Shown: positions 37,127-46,251, counted from the first letter of the stretch. The stretch: 64,000 nucleotides of DNA from G965276675 sp965276675 (GCA_965276675.1 OZ255624.1:3658001-3722000), one strand, 5' to 3'. Numbers and translations: made by a program. The notes: generated by a model not told the origin, from the sequence alone.

Positions 37127-37780
37127 CTATTGAATGCCCTTATCATTGCGGCCATGGACAATTGCGAGTGCCACGGCCTCACTCCTCGCGCGCTCGAAGT
37201 CACCTGATGGATTGGCGGTAAGCAGCGTAGGCTCGAAGCGCAATTCGTCGATCGCTGTCACCCGTGCCTGGTTGAGCCAGGCGCGCAAATACGAAGAGTG
37301 GTGATCCGTGCCAAACGCAGGGGAAGGTGCGGAAGGCGAATATGCACCTGCCGTAAGGACCAGGGTGGCATGCTTGTTCTTGAGCAGGCCGAAGTAGCCC
37401 GAGTCCGGCTTCAAACCCCAAAGCAGGCCAGGCTGGTGGATCAAGTCTATGTAGTGCTTAAGGGGATATGGAATGCCGCCGTTCCACATGGGAACAGCCA
37501 ACAGGTATCGGTCTGCCGCGATGAAGCGATTGGCGATTTCAACAATCTGGTCCCAAGCCGTCTTCTCTGATGCGGTATGTTCTTTACCTTGCATGACGGC
37601 AATCTTCGCCCCGACCTTGTCGCCGTCGAAGACAGGTAGATCGATGTCCCAAACGGAGAGCACATCGACGCTGAGATCTGGGTTGTTCTCACACAAGGCA
37701 GAGAGGTACGCCTGGGCGATCTGGGTTGACTTCGATTGTGTATGTCGCGGCGAAGATTGGATAAAAAGCAGACGGTTCAA
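37127..37780 (-). CDS. azoR: FMN-dependent NADH-azoreductase (flavodoxin-like fold)
   Basis: About 217 aa starting with TTG at 37780 (AGGAG 8 nt upstream); this begins LNRLLFIQSSPRHTQSKS, the FMN-phosphate loop of AzoR. Further motifs: VPMWNGGIPYPLKHYIDLI (flavin and subunit contact) and LVLTAGAYSP. It would reduce azo compounds and quinones by two electrons with NADH, an electrophile and thiol-stress defence enzyme. Sits in the operon with SnoaL-like, hydrolase and MOSC genes, 45-61 bp from each neighbour. Confidence 0.88.
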   Translation of the reverse strand: MNRLLFIQSSPRHTQSKSTQIAQAYLSALCENNPDLSVDVLSVWDIDLPVFDGDKVGAKIAVMQGKEHTASEKTAWDQIVEIANRFIAADRYLLAVPMWNGGIPYPLKHYIDLIHQPGLLWGLKPDSGYFGLLKNKHATLVLTAGAYSPSAPSPAFGTDHHSSYLRAWLNQARVTAIDELRFEPTLLTANPSGDFERARSEAVALAIVHGRNDKGIQ

Positions 37781-37825
37781 GTCACTGCTCCTGATTTGGT
37801 AGGGGTAAGAAGAAGGCAAGATTGC

Positions 37826-38290
37826 TTAGAGCCCAAGATCGATAAGCCCAGGGTGATCGTCGGGCCGCCGACCTAGCGTCCAGTGAAACTTGCGTTCGGC
37901 CTCAGTTATGGAATGTTCGTTGATGCTCGCGAAACGCAGTTCCATCAGACCTTCTGCATCGAACTGCCAGTTTTCATTGCCGTACGCGCGGAACCATTGC
38001 CCACTGTCGTCGTGGTACTCGTAGGCAAAACGCACGGCCATGCGATGGCCCCGGAAGCCCCACAGTTCCTTGATGAGCCGGTAGTCGAGTTCTCGTCGCC
38101 ATTTGCGCACCAGAAAAGCCTCGATCTCTTGGCGGCCGCAAGGAAACTCTGTCCGATTTCGCCAGCGGCAGTCCGGTGTGTAAGCGAGCACCACCGTTGC
38201 CGGATCGCGCGTGTTCCACGCGTCCTCTGCCGCACGAACCTTCTGTGGAGCAGTGTTTTCAGTGAAGGGTGGGAGTGGCGGACGGTTCAT
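37826..38290 (-). CDS. DUF1348 family protein (NTF2/SnoaL-like fold)
   Basis: 154 aa. Family signatures RAAEDAWNTRDP, CRWRNRTEF, FLVRKWRRELDYRLIKELW and RFAYEYHDDSGQWFRAYGNENWQF are diagnostic of DUF1348, a cone-shaped NTF2-like fold; biochemical role unknown. The start overlaps the stop of the upstream SnoaL gene by 4 nt (ATGA), so translation is coupled. Confidence 0.9.
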   Translation of the reverse strand: MNRPPLPPFTENTAPQKVRAAEDAWNTRDPATVVLAYTPDCRWRNRTEFPCGRQEIEAFLVRKWRRELDYRLIKELWGFRGHRMAVRFAYEYHDDSGQWFRAYGNENWQFDAEGLMELRFASINEHSITEAERKFHWTLGRRPDDHPGLIDLGL

Positions 38291-38673
38291 GCCCGGCGTG
38301 CCTCGGCGACGGCAAGCGTATCGATGTATTGACGAAAGCGGGTTATGAGGCCGTCCTTGACGGTCCAGACGTGCGCGTAACGGGCTTCTGCATGTTTGCC
38401 CGTCGTCCCATGCACACCGGTGAAGTGGCCGAGAGAGACGACGGTGTCGCCGTCCAGAATGAACTCCGTGGGTTCAAGCGCGAAGATCGTCCATTCCGCC
38501 ATCAGCGGCTTGAAGAGGCCCTCGGCTACGCGCTCCGGTCCGCGCCCGTTTACCTTGTAATGCCACATCGTGATCCATTCGATGTCGGGCGCCATCAGTC
38601 CCAGCGCACCTGCGGCATCTCCGGTCTTGAGCTTCTCGTAAAAGCTGCGAACGATCTCAACGGGGTCCGTCAT
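38287..38673 (-). CDS. SnoaL-like / ketosteroid-isomerase-like protein
   Basis: 128 aa with AAGGAG 6 nt before the ATG. NTF2-like fold: IVRSFYEKLKTGDAAGALGLMAPDIEW, shortened to its core FYEKL..GD....LMAPDIEW, then VVSLGHFTG and AYAHVWTVKDG-like strand (YAHVWTVKDG). Cytosolic; the substrate is unknown, probably a small hydrophobic or electrophilic molecule. Paralogue of 39790-40197 and of the pseudogene at 50462-51044. Confidence 0.85.
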   Translation of the reverse strand: MTDPVEIVRSFYEKLKTGDAAGALGLMAPDIEWITMWHYKVNGRGPERVAEGLFKPLMAEWTIFALEPTEFILDGDTVVSLGHFTGVHGTTGKHAEARYAHVWTVKDGLITRFRQYIDTLAVAEARRA

Positions 38674-38789
38674 AGAATCTCCTTTGCTGGAACGATCGAT
38701 TCGATCGCTTTCCAGACTCTGTATAGCGGCGCTGCGAATGGTGAAGCTGCACAGGCAAATGGTCCAATTGGGCTCAGAGCCGCTGCCAC

Positions 38790-39728
38790 TCAGTAAGGTG
38801 AGCCGGACATAAACCGGATGATCAGGTTCGCAATCTCGTCTGTCTGTTCGTCAAGAGCGAAGTGCCCCGCATCCAGCATGTGAATTTGCGCGTTTGGCAA
38901 GTCCTGCTGGAATGCTTTTGCGCCGGCGGCTATGAAAGACGGGTCGTGCTCGCCCCAGACGACCAAGGTTGGGGGCTGGTGATCACGAAGCCAGCCCTGC
39001 CACTCGGAGTACGACGCGACGTTGGTCCGATAGTCGTAAAGCAAGTCCCCTTGGATCTCACGCTGACCGGGCCGCGACAGGGCGGCATACTCGTCGCTCC
39101 ACGTGTCTGGGTTGTAGCGATCTGGATGCGAGATGCCGGCAACATGTCGCTCCCGGGTAGCCTTAAAGGAAAGAAAAGCATCCAGCACCTCCGGGTGAGC
39201 CTTTGGGTCGGTCCAATACTCCGCGATCTTTGTCCATTTGGCTCCTAGACCGGCACGGTAGATATTGCCGTTCTGCATGATGAGATTCTGCAAGCGCTCA
39301 GGGTGCGTCATGATCATGCGGAGACCGACGGGCGCTCCATAGTCGTGCAGGTACATCGTGCACCGCGAAATCCCGAGTTTATCCAGAAGAGCGCTGATCG
39401 TCTGGGCGAGGTGATCAAAGGTATACACGTAGGAACTCGCCGGGGGCGCGTCACTCAGCCCAAAGCCTGGGTAGTCCGGTGCGATCACATGATAACGGGT
39501 CGCCAATAGTGGGATGAGGGTATCGAACTCGCGCGACGAAGATGGAAAGCCGTGCAAGAGCAGGATCGTTGCGGCGTTCACCGGACCAGCTTCCCTGTAG
39601 AAGACGCCGATGCCGTTGATGTCTGTTTTGTGGAACGTGGTCGTCGCAGTCGTGGAAAGCAGCGGAGCGGCGTGTGCAGAACCTGCAAGAAGAGCCGTGG
39701 CAGCAATGTATTTGGTTATTCGTTTCAC
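38790..39728 (-). CDS. Exported alpha/beta hydrolase, epoxide-hydrolase/dehalogenase-like
   Basis: 312 aa with a signal peptide (KRITKYIAATALLAGSAHA). Oxyanion motif HGFPSSS, nucleophile Asp in YLHDYGAPVG, acid near WGEHDPSF, His in DAGHFALDE. The Asp nucleophile (not Ser) points to C-O or C-halogen hydrolysis. Two cytosolic paralogues occur at 45292 and 57997. In the six-gene operon; the export signal is unusual among the copies. Confidence 0.88.
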   Translation of the reverse strand: MKRITKYIAATALLAGSAHAAPLLSTTATTTFHKTDINGIGVFYREAGPVNAATILLLHGFPSSSREFDTLIPLLATRYHVIAPDYPGFGLSDAPPASSYVYTFDHLAQTISALLDKLGISRCTMYLHDYGAPVGLRMIMTHPERLQNLIMQNGNIYRAGLGAKWTKIAEYWTDPKAHPEVLDAFLSFKATRERHVAGISHPDRYNPDTWSDEYAALSRPGQREIQGDLLYDYRTNVASYSEWQGWLRDHQPPTLVVWGEHDPSFIAAGAKAFQQDLPNAQIHMLDAGHFALDEQTDEIANLIIRFMSGSPY

Positions 39729-39789
39729 TACATCTCCTCCCCTCCAAACATCTCAACGTGCATGCGTTCTAGCGACAAGGCAGCCTGCG

Positions 39790-40197
39790 TCAGGCAGTTG
39801 CCTCGGAATCGCCGGATCGCCGGATCTGTTCGAGCGCCAGAGTGTCGATGTATTGACGATGCCGTTCTATCTTCCCATCCTGGATATCCCACACATGTGC
39901 GTAAGGAAGGTCAGCACGTTTGTGCGTTGCCCGGTGTACACAAGCAAAGCGACCCAGCGAAACTACTGTTGACCCCTGCGCATGGAACTCCGAAGGAGCC
40001 GGCGAGAAGCTTTCCCACTCCTGCATGAGAGGAGCGAAGACCTTCTTCATGACCTCTTCAGGACCACGGTCCTGGACATGGAAATCGACAACAGAAATCC
40101 ACTCGATATCTGAAGCCATAAGCGCAACCATCCTCTCGGTGTCACCTGCCGCGATGGCTGCATAGAAATCCTGTACTGTCTCGACCGGCGTCGTCAT
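39790..40197 (-). CDS. SnoaL-like protein, first gene of the operon
   Basis: 135 aa from the ATG at 40197 (GGGAGG 5 nt upstream). MTTPVETVQDFYAAIAAGDT, LMASDIEWISVVDF, ALVSLGRF-type strand (VVSLGRFACVH) and YAHVWDIQDGKIERHRQY define the NTF2-like fold. It is the first gene of the run 40197 to 36391, so the promoter lies in 40198-40435. Close homologue of the broken gene at 50462-51044. Confidence 0.87.
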   Translation of the reverse strand: MTTPVETVQDFYAAIAAGDTERMVALMASDIEWISVVDFHVQDRGPEEVMKKVFAPLMQEWESFSPAPSEFHAQGSTVVSLGRFACVHRATHKRADLPYAHVWDIQDGKIERHRQYIDTLALEQIRRSGDSEATA

Positions 40198-40435
40198 TGC
40201 ACCTCCCACTGGAGTCTCCTGCTGCTGCGGCCGGAGTGCTTGTCACCCGCCCTACAGGGAGAAGAATCGCAAACACAAAGCAGTGTCAAAGATAAGGTAT
40301 GCAAGGAGAAAGGAATAGTTCGGAATAGTCGCGTAACAGTGAAGTTTCTTTTACCTGTTACGGCTACAAAGCATCGCCGAGGCACGTCAACAGCCGCTGC
40401 ATGGCTTCCCGCGAACGCGAGAAAGTGGCCCGCCT

Positions 40436-42145
40436 CTACAAATCGGCCTTCGCTTGATCCAGGACAGCGAGGTGAGTGCGCGCCAAGTAGCGATGGATGT
40501 TTGAGATGACCACGGAGCCCTCGCCGACAGCCGATGCGACGCGTTTTACAGATTCGGCGCGGATATCACCAACAGCGTAGATACCCGGTATGCTCGTCGC
40601 GAACGATGTCGCCTCGAAGCCCCACGGTCCGGTGAGAACGAACCCTTTCTCATCGAGCTTGACCGTACCATACACCCACCCGGAGTTCGGTTCCGCACCG
40701 ATCATCACGAAGACGCTTGAGATCGGCTTTCGAACCGCCTCGCCGCTTTCGCGATTCCTCCACGTGACAAATTCCAAAGAATCCTGGCCCTCAAGCCCCA
40801 CGATTTCCGAATGCGTATGGAGCGTAATGCGGGGAGATCGCTCGATGCGCGCGATGAGGTACTGAGACATGGAACTGTGGAGCGAAGGACCGCGAACAAC
40901 ATGATGTACGTGTCTCGCCACGCCGGAAAGGAAAACTGAAGCCTGTCCAGCGGAGTTGCCGCCACCTACTACGACGATCTCCTGGTCACGGCAGAGCAGG
41001 GCTTCCATCGCTGTCGCGGCATAGAAGAGTCCGCGGTTCTCAAACACCTCGTAGTTGGTTACGTTCAGGCGCCTGTAGCGTGCGCCGCTTGCGATAACGA
41101 CCGAGCGGGCCAACACTGAAAGGCCGCTCGACAGCACCAATCGGTGATGCCCTTCCACTTGTGCAGTGCTGATGACCTCCCGCGAGATAGCGAAGCGAAC
41201 TCCGAACTTCAACGCCTGCAGGTGGCCGCGGCTCGCTAGCTGCGCTCCGGACACTCCGGTGGGAAAGCCAAGATAATTCTCGATCTTGGAACTGGTGCCC
41301 GCCTGTCCACCTGGTGCATTTTCTTCAACCACAATGGTCGACAAACCCTCAGAGGCCGCATAGACTGCGGCGGCCAGACCTGCCGGCCCAGCGCCGACGA
41401 TGGCAACGTCATAGAGCTTGTCCGTTTCCGGAGTTTCTGTGATGCCCAGTTCATCAGCAAGATCGCAGATAGCCGGCGTCACAAGGAGGCGACCGTCCAG
41501 CAACTCGACCAGCGGGGCGGTCATTGCGGTCGGCCCGGCGTCGCCTGTGACCGTTCGGAGGTCCTCGATTCGATGCGGGTAGTAATTGCGCACCAGAAAG
41601 CGACGAAGCTTGATCAGGTCAGGATCGTCGCTCTTACCTCGGAGAATAATCCCCGTAGACGGATCGTCCATCATGCCAATTCGCCGCCAGATGCAGGCGG
41701 AAACAATGATGTTCGCCAAGTCGCCTTCGGCACGCATCAGCAGCCGCAAGCTTCTCCTGGAGATTCGCAATAAGCGGCTCGTCCGTGTGGTGCGAGCCAA
41801 GGCGACCGTTCTCTGCGTATTCAGCAGGTTGAGCTCCCCAGTGAACTCGCCAGCAGATAACAAGCGGAAGCATTTCGATCTTCCCCCTTCCAACAAAAGC
41901 CGACTCTCGATTTCCCCGCTGAGGACCACGAACATGTCCGTATCACGATCACCATACGTATAGAGTTGCGTGTTCTCCGCTATGGTCTCTTCCTGTCCAT
42001 AGGACCGGGTTCTTTGTAGCATTTCATCGCTGAGCCTTGGGAAAGCCAGATCGCTGCGGAACTGTACATCCGGAACGGATGCGTTGACAGCATCAGGTGA
42101 TGCCGCCTTCGCTGCTGCGGTGAGTTCCTCGTGCGCTTCGCTCAT
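40436..42145 (-). CDS. cNMP-binding domain / thioredoxin-reductase-like FAD oxidoreductase fusion
   Basis: 569 aa; ATG with AGGAG 9 nt upstream. Residues about 35-160 form a Crp-like cyclic-nucleotide-binding beta-roll (DMFVVLSGEIESRL, GEFTGELNLL). A linker follows, then a TrxR-like FAD/NAD(P) module: VAIVGAGPAGLAAAVYAASEG, GGQAGTSSKIENYLGFP, VVGGGNSAGQASVFLS, GDIRAESVKRVASAVGEG. The catalytic CxxC of thioredoxin reductase is replaced (FYAATAMEA), so it cannot be a disulfide reductase of the usual type. Likely a ligand-gated NAD(P)H oxidoreductase whose partner is unknown. Confidence 0.88.
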   Translation of the reverse strand: MSEAHEELTAAAKAASPDAVNASVPDVQFRSDLAFPRLSDEMLQRTRSYGQEETIAENTQLYTYGDRDTDMFVVLSGEIESRLLLEGGRSKCFRLLSAGEFTGELNLLNTQRTVALARTTRTSRLLRISRRSLRLLMRAEGDLANIIVSACIWRRIGMMDDPSTGIILRGKSDDPDLIKLRRFLVRNYYPHRIEDLRTVTGDAGPTAMTAPLVELLDGRLLVTPAICDLADELGITETPETDKLYDVAIVGAGPAGLAAAVYAASEGLSTIVVEENAPGGQAGTSSKIENYLGFPTGVSGAQLASRGHLQALKFGVRFAISREVISTAQVEGHHRLVLSSGLSVLARSVVIASGARYRRLNVTNYEVFENRGLFYAATAMEALLCRDQEIVVVGGGNSAGQASVFLSGVARHVHHVVRGPSLHSSMSQYLIARIERSPRITLHTHSEIVGLEGQDSLEFVTWRNRESGEAVRKPISSVFVMIGAEPNSGWVYGTVKLDEKGFVLTGPWGFEATSFATSIPGIYAVGDIRAESVKRVASAVGEGSVVISNIHRYLARTHLAVLDQAKADL

Positions 42146-42269
42146 GTTGTATGTCTCCTGTATCGCCTTAAGCGGCGGCGGCGGCTGTGGTCGATTATCA
42201 GGCTAAGCAGGTGCAAAGTTTGCGTGAGAGCTAGGGAGAGCTCAACAATCATGCCGACACTTCTAGAGG

Positions 42270-43148
42270 TCAATTCTTCCCCGATAGAGAGCGCAAATAG
42301 CTGTTGACGAATTCCTCCGTCACTTCCGCAAAGCGCATCGCGTTCGGGCTACGGAGATTCCGCCTGCGGTGTAGGACAACAGGCATGTCTCCCAGCGGCG
42401 GCAATCCCAGGTGGATGGTCTGTACATCTTCAGGTATTCCTATGAGGGTTCGTGCAGTCAGCCCGAGCCCTGCGCTGACGGCGGCCCACAGCCCAGGCAA
42501 GCTGGGGCTTGTCATAGCTGCCCGCCAGGAACGCCCAGCATCCTGTAGCGAGTCCAGTCCCCTTGTCTGACACTCACACGGTGGATTGAACAGCGCTAAA
42601 GGCAGGGGCTGACTCGCACGCTCCTTGAACTTGGGGCTGGCGATCCAGTGCAATGGCAGCTCGCTGAGAATCTGCGCAGTCCTGCTCTGAGATCCGCCGA
42701 GGGTCAATGCTAAATCGAGATCGCCAGAACTCAGAGACTCAAAGAGTACCTGCTCTCGGTCTACTATGACTTCAAGATTTACCAGCGGGTAGAGACCGCT
42801 GAAGCGCTCGATGACCAAGGGCAGAACATTCGCTGTAAAGTCTTGGGCGAATCCGATGCGAACTACACCGGAAAGAGATGAACCACGCAGTACATCAATC
42901 ATTTCATCGTTCAGATCGAGCACCCTGCGGGCGTACCGAAGCGCTATCTCGCCCTGCTCGGTGAGGAGAGTTTTCCTGCCTTGCCTTCTAAAAAGCTGCA
43001 CGCCGATCTCGTCCTGCAGTCGCTTCATCTGCAGGCTTACGGCGGATGGCGTGCGACCCAGGCGCTCCGAAGCACGACCGAAGCCACCTACTTCCTGCGC
43101 GATCACCAATGTACGAAGGCTGTCCAAGCTGACGTTATTCAGAGTCAT
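42270..43148 (-). CDS. LysR-family transcriptional regulator (copy 1)
   Basis: 292 aa: N-terminal winged HTH (SLDSLRTLVIAQEVGGFGRASERLGRTPSAVSLQMKRL, core SERLGRTPSAVSLQMKRL), linker helix, and LysR substrate-binding domain. Divergent from the cytochrome b gene; the shared region has a palindrome GTGAGCATTTCTCAC. The regulator at 53753-54637 is a close paralogue over its whole length. Probably activates the divergent redox gene pair in response to an unknown effector. Confidence 0.93.
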   Translation of the reverse strand: MTLNNVSLDSLRTLVIAQEVGGFGRASERLGRTPSAVSLQMKRLQDEIGVQLFRRQGRKTLLTEQGEIALRYARRVLDLNDEMIDVLRGSSLSGVVRIGFAQDFTANVLPLVIERFSGLYPLVNLEVIVDREQVLFESLSSGDLDLALTLGGSQSRTAQILSELPLHWIASPKFKERASQPLPLALFNPPCECQTRGLDSLQDAGRSWRAAMTSPSLPGLWAAVSAGLGLTARTLIGIPEDVQTIHLGLPPLGDMPVVLHRRRNLRSPNAMRFAEVTEEFVNSYLRSLSGKN

Positions 43149-43172
43149 AGTTGAGTCCTACTAACCGATTCA

Positions 43173-43187
43173 GTGAGCATTTCTCAC
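43173..43187. promoter_or_regulatory. Predicted LysR box (copy 1)
   Basis: GTGAGCATTTCTCAC, exact 5-bp arms with 5-nt spacer, 25 bp upstream of the LysR start in the divergent region. A near copy sits at the same place before LysR copy 2. Confidence 0.55.
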
Positions 43188-43272
43188 TTTTGTTCATATT
43201 TCGTCACTCGTATTCTGATCATAGCGCTTCACAGCCTTGTCGTTCGCGGCGCGCCACAGCAGTCGTTTTGCG

Positions 43273-44019
43273 ATGCCTATGAGTTCATCTGAAGCTTCAA
43301 TTCGCATTGAACGTAAACACCCGCTTGCCATCCGGTGGATGCACTGGGTGAACTTTCCTGTGCTGTTTACCATGATCTGGAGCGGCGTCCTCATCTACTG
43401 GAACGACTCCGATAACGCATACCAGTATCCGCACCGCGTGTACCGCATTGGTTTAGGCCACTTCACGCTGTTGCGCTTCTTCCCAGACTGGTTTTACAAG
43501 TTCCTGCACGTGCCGTATCACGTCACGATGGGCTTGAGCTACCACTTCTTTTTCATGTGGATTTTTGCTTTCAACGGAGTGGCGTGGGTGCTCTACACCT
43601 GGCTGTCAGGCGAGTGGCGGCTGATCCTGCCGCAGCGCCGTAGTCTGCAGGACGCGATCCAGGTGACGCTTGTGGACCTGCACCTTCGCAAAGGCCTGCC
43701 ATCACAGACGAAGTACAACGGAGCCCAGCGTATTGCCTACACTTCGTGCGCGGCGATGGGTGCCATCATGCTGCTGACCGGCTTGGCCATTTACAAACCC
43801 ACACAATTGCACTGGCTGAGTTCTCTCTTCGGTGGCTACGAGATGGCCCGCTGGGTTCACTTTTGGACCACGATGGGCTTCCTCGGCTTCTTTGTGGTGC
43901 ATATCGTTCAGGTCGTTCTTGCGGGCTGGAACAACTTTCGGGCAATGGTTAGCGGCTATGAAGTTCAGCGCGTGGAGGCGATGTCCACTGAGGCGGAGCG
44001 AAGGAGCTGGGATGAGTGA
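43273..44019 (+). CDS. b-type cytochrome membrane subunit (thiosulfate-reductase cytochrome b/b561-like)
   Basis: About 248 aa from ATG 43273 (alternative 43279). Membrane helices carry conserved His: MHWVNFPVLFTMIWSG, HVPYH, YHFFFMWIF, and a last helix HFWTTMGFLGFFVVHIVQV, consistent with diheme cytochrome b of the b561/Ni-Fe-hydrogenase family. It would pass quinol electrons to the periplasmic molybdo-enzyme encoded directly downstream, with which it overlaps by 8 nt. A truncated copy forms the front of the chimera at 59504. Confidence 0.87.
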   Translation: MPMSSSEASIRIERKHPLAIRWMHWVNFPVLFTMIWSGVLIYWNDSDNAYQYPHRVYRIGLGHFTLLRFFPDWFYKFLHVPYHVTMGLSYHFFFMWIFAFNGVAWVLYTWLSGEWRLILPQRRSLQDAIQVTLVDLHLRKGLPSQTKYNGAQRIAYTSCAAMGAIMLLTGLAIYKPTQLHWLSSLFGGYEMARWVHFWTTMGFLGFFVVHIVQVVLAGWNNFRAMVSGYEVQRVEAMSTEAERRSWDE

Positions 44020-45220
44020 CGAGCGGCCGGACCACTTCAGAGAAGCTCACCCTGCAGAGAAAGCGATGTCCCTGTCTCAGCAGGACAAACCTGTTGCGAA
44101 GAGCGCGTGCCCAGCCGGTGAGGAGAAAGCGGCCCACAGGGGAGGGGCGCGTCCGGCTGATCCGAAGGATACAGACGACATTCTGACGCACAAGCTCAGC
44201 GGCGGGTCCAAAGCTGTCGAGGAGCGGAATGCAGCCGATGCTGCTGTACTCGCTGCCTCTCGCCGGCGTACACGCCGCGCCTTCGTAGGCTTTGGTGCTG
44301 CCGCCGCAGCGGCGTACGGCTTTCGGAGATACCTCAAAGAGGCACCCTTCGATGAGATGGTTCCGGGTCTCCTTCACAAGACGTATGCGTGGAACGCTGA
44401 CGTCTCTCGTGCAGCGTTTCGTGAGCACGCGCTGGCGCCCACCTACCCACGCAGCAGGGCAGAAACACTGCGGGTGAACGGCGTGTTCGGGCTCAAAATG
44501 CAGTTGAAGCCCGAGAGCTATCGACTTCAGGTTGTAGGTGTGCGGGACGCGGAGCGATCTCCGTTCTTTGTTCGCGACGCGACAGCCTGGGAGTACGCGT
44601 ACGAGGCTGTCGCTTCACAGGAGGGTGAGGGACACGACACCAAGACAGACCCGAGCAAGATGTCCTCAACCAAGATGGCACCGGAAGGCATGCAGCAGAA
44701 AACCGAACAGGATGAGAACCACACCGGCAGAAAGCCACGTGGTCTAGAGGAAGCCGGCGAAAGTGATTCGACGCTGTCCCCTGGGACGCCTGGTCTGCTG
44801 TTGCAACTCAAAGATTTCGTTCCGCGGCTGCAGCACCATGAACTGGTGCTGCAGTTCAAATGCATCGAAGGCTGGAGCCAGATTGTGCAATGGGCTGGGG
44901 TCCGCTTTGCGGACTTCATCGAGATGTTCCCACCAGCGCCAATAGATGGCAAGGAACCGCGTTACGTATATATGGAAACCCCCGACGGAGATTATTACGT
45001 GGGCTACGATCTGCACGCCCTGCGACACCCCCAGGCCCTGCTCGTAACAGAAATGATGGGATCGCCGCTCACACAATTCCACGGCGCACCGCTCCGCCTG
45101 TACACCCCGACGAAGTATGGCTACAAGCAGATCAAGCGCATCGGACTGATCGCCTACACCAACGAGAAACCCGACGATTACTGGACCAAGCTTGGCTACG
45201 ATTGGTACGCGGGCCTGTAG
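44012..45220 (+). CDS. Molybdopterin-dependent oxidoreductase, sulfite-oxidase/YedY-like
   Basis: 402 aa; AAGGAG 5 nt before the ATG at 44012, overlapping the cytochrome gene. A Tat-like motif (TRRAFVGFG, residues 87-95) lies after an unusually long charged leader. Mo-cofactor domain: FKCIEGWSQIVQWAGV with the Mo-ligand Cys284, YMETPDGDYYVGYDL, TKYGYKQIKRIGLI. A hydrophilic low-complexity insertion (about residues 203-260) interrupts the fold. With the cytochrome b it forms a YedYZ/sulfite-oxidase-like pair reducing or oxidising an unknown small molecule in the periplasm. Confidence 0.88.
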   Translation: MSDERPDHFREAHPAEKAMSLSQQDKPVAKSACPAGEEKAAHRGGARPADPKDTDDILTHKLSGGSKAVEERNAADAAVLAASRRRTRRAFVGFGAAAAAAYGFRRYLKEAPFDEMVPGLLHKTYAWNADVSRAAFREHALAPTYPRSRAETLRVNGVFGLKMQLKPESYRLQVVGVRDAERSPFFVRDATAWEYAYEAVASQEGEGHDTKTDPSKMSSTKMAPEGMQQKTEQDENHTGRKPRGLEEAGESDSTLSPGTPGLLLQLKDFVPRLQHHELVLQFKCIEGWSQIVQWAGVRFADFIEMFPPAPIDGKEPRYVYMETPDGDYYVGYDLHALRHPQALLVTEMMGSPLTQFHGAPLRLYTPTKYGYKQIKRIGLIAYTNEKPDDYWTKLGYDWYAGL

Positions 45221-45291
45221 CTGATGCCAAAACTCAATGCAAGCGCCTCACGGCGTGCGCCTGATTTCCAAGGCCATAGGAGAGTTTTCGT

Positions 45292-46251
45292 ATGGCAATC
45301 CCAACACAACCCCGGACAGCAAGTCCGGCATTCCGCACTTTTAGAGGTTCTATGAGCAATATCTATACTCCAGCTGTCCCTGCCAGCACCGTCACATTTG
45401 CATCCATCACCGTCGATGGTCTGAACATCGCCTATCGCGAAGCAGGCGATCCTTCCAGTCCGAAGCTTGTCCTGCTGCACGGCTGGCCGGCATCGTCACA
45501 CCAGTTTCGTGAGCTTATTCCAGCGCTCGCTTCCAGCTTCCATGTCATTGCCCCCGACTACCCCGGCTTCGGGAATAGTGACACTCCCGACCCGGCGGTC
45601 TTTCCTTACACCTTCGACAAGTTGGCAGAAGTCACTAAGGGTTTTCTGAAGGCAAAGGGCTTTGAACGCTACGGCCTTTACATACAGGACTACGGCGGTC
45701 CAGTCGGCTTCAGGATCATGACGAACAACCCCAAGGCTTTGGAATGGCTGATCATCCAGAATACGAACGCCTACGAGGTCGGATTCAGTGCGGCGTGGGG
45801 CGGCTTGCGGAATGCGCTCTGGCTTGACCGCAGCAAAGAGAACGAGAAAGGAGCTGCCGGCCTACTTGAACTAGATACGGTCAAGGCTACTTACCTGGGC
45901 GGCTCAACCAATCCCGCTCTGATCAGCCCTGATGCCTGGAACATGGACTACTTCCACACGCTGCAACGGCCTCATGGTCGTCAGCTCCAGCTCGATCTGT
46001 TCTACGACTATCGCAACAATGTCACCCTGTATCCCAAATGGCAAGCGTTCCTCAAAAAGCAGCAGCCGAAAACGATCATCTTCTGGGGGCAGGGAGATAT
46101 CTTCTTCACGCCCGAAGGCGGCGAAGCATACCTCCACGAGCTGCCGAGCGCCGAGATGCACCGGCTTGCCGCAGGCCATTTTGCGACTGAGGACTGCTTA
46201 GGTTACATCGCTGAGCATATCCACTCCTTTTATAATAAGACAGTGGCCTGA
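45292..46251 (+). CDS. Alpha/beta hydrolase, epoxide-hydrolase/dehalogenase-like
   Basis: 319 aa from ATG 45292 (AGGAG 9 nt upstream); ATG 45352 with AGAGG is an equally good start and gives the usual N-terminus (SNIYTPAVPAS). Oxyanion motif HGWPASS, nucleophile Asp in YIQDYGGPVGF, His in AAGHFATED. No signal peptide. Follows the cytochrome/molybdo-enzyme pair on the same strand. Substrate unknown. Confidence 0.88.
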   Translation: MAIPTQPRTASPAFRTFRGSMSNIYTPAVPASTVTFASITVDGLNIAYREAGDPSSPKLVLLHGWPASSHQFRELIPALASSFHVIAPDYPGFGNSDTPDPAVFPYTFDKLAEVTKGFLKAKGFERYGLYIQDYGGPVGFRIMTNNPKALEWLIIQNTNAYEVGFSAAWGGLRNALWLDRSKENEKGAAGLLELDTVKATYLGGSTNPALISPDAWNMDYFHTLQRPHGRQLQLDLFYDYRNNVTLYPKWQAFLKKQQPKTIIFWGQGDIFFTPEGGEAYLHELPSAEMHRLAAGHFATEDCLGYIAEHIHSFYNKTVA

